Shown: positions 4,237 to 8,391 of the stretch, piece after piece
Layout of the letters: each line of letters starts with the position of its first letter
Numbering within the stretch: the stretch's first letter is position 1
Assembly: GCA_035528235.1 (NCBI GenBank)
Contig: DATKZB010000271.1
Location: 1 to 8,391, forward strand
Length of the DNA stretch: 8,391 nucleotides
Reading direction: 5' to 3'
Source of the DNA: DATKZB01 sp035528235
GTDB taxonomy: Bacteria > Planctomycetota > Phycisphaerae > FEN-1346
Position numbers and translations under genes: made by a program
The notes under the pieces: model-generated
Told to the model about the DNA's origin: nothing
What the model saw: the letters and a program-made list of their open reading frames with translations, nothing else
Database searches by the model: none

Positions 4237-7200
4237 ATGGCAACGCATCGAGCCCCACGTTTCATCCTGACGGTCTGCCTCGTGGCTGCCGCACTCGTCC
4301 TGCCGCGCGCGGCACGAGGGGCCGACGCGCCGCTGCCGGACGGCGCCGCGGCCGTCTGGGACCTCCAGAAGGCCTACCGCCAGAAGACCCCCACCCGCGA
4401 GCGCGTGTGCATGAACGGCCTGTGGCAGTGGCAACCGGCCGCGGCCGGCGCCGACGCCGTGCCGGCCGACCGGTGGGGCTGGTTCAAAGTGCCCGGGGGC
4501 TGGCCCGGCATCACCGATTACTTGCAGAAAGACTGCCAGACCGTCCATGTCCACCCGGACTGGAAGGACGTGAAACTCGGCGGCGTCGCTGCGGCCTGGC
4601 ACCAGCGCGAGATGACCATCCCCAAGGATTGGGCCGGCCGCCGCATCACCCTGGCCGCCCAGTACCTGAATTCCTACGCGGTCGTCTACATCGACGGCAA
4701 GAAGGCGGGCGAAATCCGGTTCCCCGGCGGCGAGGCCGACCTGACGGCCGTCTGCCGCGCGGGCGGCAAGCACACGCTCAGCCTGCTCGTCGTGGCCATG
4801 CCGCTGAAGGGCGTCATGCTCTCGTACAACGACACCGCCTCGGCCAGGGAGGTGAAGGGCTCGGTGGCCCGCCGTGGCCTGTGCGGCGACGTGTACCTGG
4901 TGGGCACGCCCCCGGCGGCGCGGGTGGCCGACGTCAAGGTCGACACGTCGGTCCGCCAGGGCCGGATCACGTTCGAGGCGGCGCTCGAGGGCCTGGCGGC
5001 CGACGCCCGGTACGCCCTCCGCGCCCGGGTGACGGACGGCGACCGCCGCGTGGCCGAGTTCACGAGCAAGCCGTTCGCCGGCGGCGACCTGAAGGACGGT
5101 CGCATCGCCTTCGCCGAGGCGTGGAAGCCCGAGAAACTCTGGGACGTCCACACGCCGCAAAATATGTACCAGGTCGAACTCTCGCTGACCGAGGCCGGTG
5201 GCAAGGTGCTCGACGCGGCCTGGCCCGTGCGGTTCGGGTTCCGCGAGTTCTGGATAGACGGCCGCGACTTCTACCTGAACGGCACCCGCATCTTCCTCTC
5301 GGCCCTTCCGCTGGACAACGCCCAGGTCGGGGCCGCGATGGCCACCTACGACGCCGCGCGCGAGAGCCTCCTGCGCCTCCAGAGTTTCGGCATCAACTTC
5401 GTGTACACGCACAATTACGGGTGCGAGCCGGGTTCGCACCTGGGTTTCGAGGAGGTCCTGAGGGCCGCCGACGACGTGGGCATGCTGGTCTCCTTCTCGC
5501 AACCGCACTTCAGCCACTACGACTGGAAGGCCGACGACGCCGACCAGTCCAACGGTTACGCCCGCCACGCGGCGTTCTACGTCCGCGCGGCCCAGAACCA
5601 TCCGTCGGTCGTGTTCTACTCCATGAACCACAACGCCACCGGCTACAGCGAAGACATGAACCCCGACATGATCGACGGCCTCAAGGACTCGCGCGACACG
5701 TGGGCCGTCAACAACGTCAAACGGGCGCTGCGGGCCGAGGCCATCGTCAAGCGCCTCGACCCCGGCCGCATCGTCTACCATCACTCCTCGGGCAACCTGG
5801 GGTCGATGCACACGAGCAACTTCTACCCGAACTTCGCCCCGGTCCAGGAACTCTCCGACTGGTTCGAGCACTGGTCCACGCGCGGCGTCAAGCCGGCCTT
5901 CACGTGCGAGTACGGCGCGCCGTTCTCGTGGGACTGGGCGATGTACCGCGGGTGGTACAAGGGCCAGCGGTCCTTCGGCAGCGCCACGGTGCCGTGGGAG
6001 TTCTGCCTGGCCGAGTGGAACGCCCAGTTCTTCGGCGACCGGGCCTTCCAGGTCAGCGAGATGGAGAAGCGGAACCTGCGGTGGGAAGCCAAGCAGTGCC
6101 GGGCAGGGAACCTCTACCATCGCTGGGACTATCCGCACCAGTTGGGGTCCCGCGATTTTCCGGAGCGGTACCCCGTGTTCGCCCTGTACACCACCGACAA
6201 CTGGCGGGCGTTCCGCACCTGGGGGCTCTCGGCCAACTCGCCGTGGGAGCACAACATCCTGTGGAAACCGCGCGAGGGCTTGGACCGGAACCGCCGCCAG
6301 GACCTGCGGACCGATTGGGCCAACCTCCAGCGGCCGGGGTTCAGCCCCGACTACATCGAGGGCCGGTACGAGCGGATGGACCTGGCCTACGAACGGGCCG
6401 ACTGGGTGCCGACGCTCGCCGCACAGGCCCTGCTCCGCAACAACCTGCCGCTGCTGGCCTACATCGGCGGCAAGCCCACCCGGTTCACCAGCAAGGACCA
6501 CAACGTGCTGGCGGGCGAGACGCTCGAGAAACAACTCATCATCATCAACAATTCCCGCCAGACCGTCTCGTGCGAGTGCACCTGGTCGCTCAACCTGCCC
6601 CAGGCCGTGACGGGCAGCAAGAAGGTGACCGTGCCGACGGGCGATCAGCAGCGCATCGCGCTGCGCTTCGACCTGCCGAAGACGCTGGCACCCGGCCCGT
6701 ACGAACTCGCCGCCACCGTCACGTTCGCCGGCGGCGAGACGCAGAAAGACGCCTTCGCCATCCACGTCCTGCCGCCCGCGCCGACCGTGAAGGCCGGCGC
6801 CAAGATCGCCCTCTTCGACCCCAAGGGCGAGACCGCCAAGGCCCTGGCCGCCATGCGAGTGCCCTGCCGCGCGGTGAAGGCCGACGCCGACCTCGCGCCG
6901 TACGACGTCCTCATCGTGGGCAAGGCCGCCCTGACCGTCGACGGGCCCGGGCCGGACGTCGGCCGCGTCCGCGAAGGACTGAAAGTCATTGTGTTCGAGC
7001 AGACCCCGGACGTGCTGGAAAAACGGTTCGGCTTCCGCGTGGCCGAGTACGGTCTGCGGCAGGTTTTCAGGCGCGTGCCCGACCACCCTGCCCTGGCGGG
7101 GCTGGACGAGACGCACCTGGCTGACTGGCGCGGCGAGGCCACCATTTTGCCGCCGCGAATGAAGTACGAACTCAGCCGCAAATTCAACACCGCCCCCGCC

Positions 7201-8160
7201 GTCACGTGGTGCGGCATCGAGGTGACACGCGGGTGGCGGTGCGGGTGTCGCGGTAACGTGGCGTCGGTCCTCATCGAGAAGCCGGCGCGGGGCGACTTTC
7301 TGCCCATCGTCGACGGCGGCTTCAGCCTCCAGTACGCACCCCTCATGGAGTATCGCGAGGGCAAGGGCATGGTCCTCTTCTGCCAGATGGACGTGACCGG
7401 CCGGACCGAGGCCGACCCCGCCGCCCAGCGCCTCGTCCGCAACATCCTCCAGCACGTGACGGATTGGAAACCCGCCCCGCGCCGCCGGGCCCTCTACGTG
7501 GGCGACGCCGCCGGCAAGACCCACCTGCAGCGGATCGGCGTGGATGCCGGGACGTACGACGGCGGCGCCCTTGCGGCCGACCAGGTGCTGGTCGTCGGTC
7601 CAGGCGGCGGCCGGAAACTGGCTGCCCATGCGGCAGCCCTGGGCGACTGGATCAAGGCGGGCGGTCACCTGCTGGCCATCGGCCTCGACGAAGCGGACGC
7701 CGGGGCGCTCGGGCCCGTCAAGGTCACCATGAAGAAGGCGGAGCACATTGCGGCCGTGTTCGAGCCGTTCCCCGCCGCCTCGCCCCTGGCCGGCGTCGGA
7801 CCCGCCGACGTGCACAACCGCGACCCGCGGGAACTCCCACTCGTCGCGGGCGGTGCCACGGTCATCGGCGACGGCGTCCTGGCCAAGGCCGACGCCGCGG
7901 ACGTCGTCTTCTGCCAACTCGTGCCCTGGGAGTTCGATTACGCCAACCAGTACAACCTCAAGCGGACCTACCGCCGGGCCTCCTTCCTGGTCACCCGCCT
8001 GCTGGCCGGCATGGGCGTCGCCGGGTCCACGCCCGTCCTCGCCCGATTCTCCAGGCCCGTCGATGGGGCCAAGGTCAAGCCCGACCAGCGCTGGCTCGAC
8101 GGCCTCTACCTCGACCCGCCCGAGGAATGGGACGACCCCTACCGCTTCTTCCGCTGGTAA
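4237..8160 (+). CDS. Exported GH2-like glycosidase with C-terminal tandem amidotransferase-like domains (1307 aa)
   Basis: The ATG follows GGGAGG by six bases. Residues 1-29 are a signal peptide (FILTVCLVAAALVLP, cut near ARG-ADA). The order is the GH2 one: N-terminal sugar-binding jelly-roll (about 40-225, with AAWHQREMTIP near 121 and YIDGKKAGE), an Ig-like domain (about 228-345, with KLWDVHTPQNMYQVEL), and a TIM barrel (about 350-740) introduced by RFGFREFWIDGRDFYLNG. In the barrel, NHPSVVFYSMNHNATG (454-469) stands where GH2 enzymes have S-L-G-N-E; His465-Asn466 replace Asn-Glu. Glu558 in FTCEYGAPF matches the nucleophile. Another Ig-like domain (about 745-850) precedes two alpha/beta domains (about 855-1080, with YDVLIVG, VREGLKVIVF and VLFCQMDVTGR; about 1083-1275, with DQVLVVGPGG and WIKAGGHLLAIG), resembling catalytically empty class I amidotransferase or trimerisation domains. 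At 1307 residues it is much longer than ordinary GH2 enzymes. The substrate cannot be told from sequence; an altered mechanism or a binding role is possible. Confidence 0.85.
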   Translation: MATHRAPRFILTVCLVAAALVLPRAARGADAPLPDGAAAVWDLQKAYRQKTPTRERVCMNGLWQWQPAAAGADAVPADRWGWFKVPGGWPGITDYLQKDCQTVHVHPDWKDVKLGGVAAAWHQREMTIPKDWAGRRITLAAQYLNSYAVVYIDGKKAGEIRFPGGEADLTAVCRAGGKHTLSLLVVAMPLKGVMLSYNDTASAREVKGSVARRGLCGDVYLVGTPPAARVADVKVDTSVRQGRITFEAALEGLAADARYALRARVTDGDRRVAEFTSKPFAGGDLKDGRIAFAEAWKPEKLWDVHTPQNMYQVELSLTEAGGKVLDAAWPVRFGFREFWIDGRDFYLNGTRIFLSALPLDNAQVGAAMATYDAARESLLRLQSFGINFVYTHNYGCEPGSHLGFEEVLRAADDVGMLVSFSQPHFSHYDWKADDADQSNGYARHAAFYVRAAQNHPSVVFYSMNHNATGYSEDMNPDMIDGLKDSRDTWAVNNVKRALRAEAIVKRLDPGRIVYHHSSGNLGSMHTSNFYPNFAPVQELSDWFEHWSTRGVKPAFTCEYGAPFSWDWAMYRGWYKGQRSFGSATVPWEFCLAEWNAQFFGDRAFQVSEMEKRNLRWEAKQCRAGNLYHRWDYPHQLGSRDFPERYPVFALYTTDNWRAFRTWGLSANSPWEHNILWKPREGLDRNRRQDLRTDWANLQRPGFSPDYIEGRYERMDLAYERADWVPTLAAQALLRNNLPLLAYIGGKPTRFTSKDHNVLAGETLEKQLIIINNSRQTVSCECTWSLNLPQAVTGSKKVTVPTGDQQRIALRFDLPKTLAPGPYELAATVTFAGGETQKDAFAIHVLPPAPTVKAGAKIALFDPKGETAKALAAMRVPCRAVKADADLAPYDVLIVGKAALTVDGPGPDVGRVREGLKVIVFEQTPDVLEKRFGFRVAEYGLRQVFRRVPDHPALAGLDETHLADWRGEATILPPRMKYELSRKFNTAPAVTWCGIEVTRGWRCGCRGNVASVLIEKPARGDFLPIVDGGFSLQYAPLMEYREGKGMVLFCQMDVTGRTEADPAAQRLVRNILQHVTDWKPAPRRRALYVGDAAGKTHLQRIGVDAGTYDGGALAADQVLVVGPGGGRKLAAHAAALGDWIKAGGHLLAIGLDEADAGALGPVKVTMKKAEHIAAVFEPFPAASPLAGVGPADVHNRDPRELPLVAGGATVIGDGVLAKADAADVVFCQLVPWEFDYANQYNLKRTYRRASFLVTRLLAGMGVAGSTPVLARFSRPVDGAKVKPDQRWLDGLYLDPPEEWDDPYRFFRW

Positions 8161-8177
8161 GCCGCCGGGGCGGCATG

Positions 8178-8391
8178 GCGGGTGGCATGGTCATCCCGCA
8201 GGGTGACCATGTGTAAGACCCGAATGCGCCGGCGGGTGGCATGGTCATCCCGCAGGGTGACCCTGTGTAAGGCCCAAGTGCGCGGGTGCCACGTTCGTGC
8301 GCGGCGGGTCCCCGTACCCGCCGCGATGGGTGGCATGGTCATCCCGCAGGGTGACCATGTGTAAGACCCGAATGCGCCGGCGGGTGGCATG
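8178..8391. repeat. 54-bp hairpin-bearing tandem repeat array with a 148-bp higher-order period
   Basis: Unit 1 (8178-8231) and unit 2 (8232-8285) are adjacent. Unit 3 (8326-8379) comes after a 40-bp spacer, and unit 4 starts at 8380 and runs off the window. From 8328 the sequence repeats 8180 onward without a difference as far as the edge, so the real period is 148 bp (54+54+40). Unit 2 differs from 1 and 3 at a handful of positions. Each unit holds the hairpin catggtca...tgaccatg: 8186-8211, 8240-8265 (one stem mismatch) and 8334-8359, with 11 pairs including one G-T and a CGCA loop. The unit length is a multiple of three, so all frames look open by chance; I do not call a protein. The array begins 18 bases past the TAA of the GH2 gene, and its first hairpin could stop or stabilise that transcript. 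Confidence 0.9.
8300..8325. repeat. Hairpin in the spacer between repeat units 2 and 3
   Basis: Bases 8300-8309 (cgcggcgggt) pair perfectly with 8316-8325 (acccgccgcg) around a six-base loop. It sits inside the 40-bp spacer and differs in sequence from the hairpin of the 54-bp units, so the composite repeat carries two hairpin types. Its design of a GC-rich stem with a small loop resembles the hairpins at 3963-4033. Confidence 0.8.

Noticed and set aside
4059..7124. A 1021-codon open frame on the plus strand in another phase
   Set aside because: The product is almost all Arg, Gly and Pro, the usual result of reading a GC-rich gene out of phase.
4144..7917. A 1257-codon open frame on the minus strand across the GH2 gene
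   Set aside because: It is a shadow of GC-rich codons. Its translation has no domain signs, signal peptide or ribosome site, while the plus strand encodes a clear GH2 protein.
8139..8390. Open frames running through the 54-bp repeats on both strands, as a repeat protein
   Set aside because: The unit length is a multiple of three with no stop, so frames stay open by chance; there is no ribosome site, and the hairpin structure explains the conservation better.
8178..8391. A CRISPR array
   Set aside because: Units are 54 bp in direct contact, the only spacer is a hairpin of 40 bp, the block is repeated with its spacer, and there are no cas genes.

Overview
The window is a GC-rich stretch (roughly two thirds G+C by eye) of bacterial chromosome. 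Its gene types are an exported protein with a SUMF1-like domain, a Tat-exported TIM-barrel protein related to aldo/keto reductases, and a very long exported GH2-type glycosidase. These best fit the Planctomycetota or a neighbouring PVC lineage. That assignment is an inference from protein style; no marker gene here settles it.

Left part, all on the minus strand (read from about 2830 down to 44). A short secreted protein remnant (2404-2727) is followed by a tRNA-Arg with anticodon UCG (2136-2211) that has its own clear sigma70-like promoter. Next comes a gene of 567 codons (145-1848) with a signal peptide, a long helical region and a C-terminal SUMF1 (formylglycine-generating-enzyme-like) domain. 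Both protein genes carry an in-frame TGA inside what should be one continuous domain. In each case the same frame continues past the TGA with recognisable family sequence to a natural end. The two TGAs share the local context TGACATG. Independent nonsense decay is the simplest reading, and sequencing error or recoding are less likely alternatives. A short hairpin with a U-tract at 44-63 is a plausible terminator.

Right part, all on the plus strand. A Tat-signal TIM-barrel protein (3013-3942) is followed by a 122-bp nested inverted-repeat element (3943-4064). Then comes a 1307-residue exported GH2-like glycosidase (4237-8160). Its barrel keeps the nucleophile Glu, but the usual acid/base Glu of the Asn-Glu motif is absent, and its C-terminal 450 residues look like two tandem amidotransferase-like (flavodoxin-like) domains. 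From 8178 to the window edge lies a tandem array of a 54-bp repeat with a strong hairpin in each unit, plus a higher-order period of 148 bp.

The two plus-strand genes probably act outside the cytoplasm on carbohydrate. The layout gives no proof that they form one operon, because the inverted-repeat element and a possible separate promoter lie between them. There is no CRISPR array, rRNA gene, transposase gene or phage gene in the window. Intergenic gaps are all under 300 bases and are described in the entries for the sites they hold.
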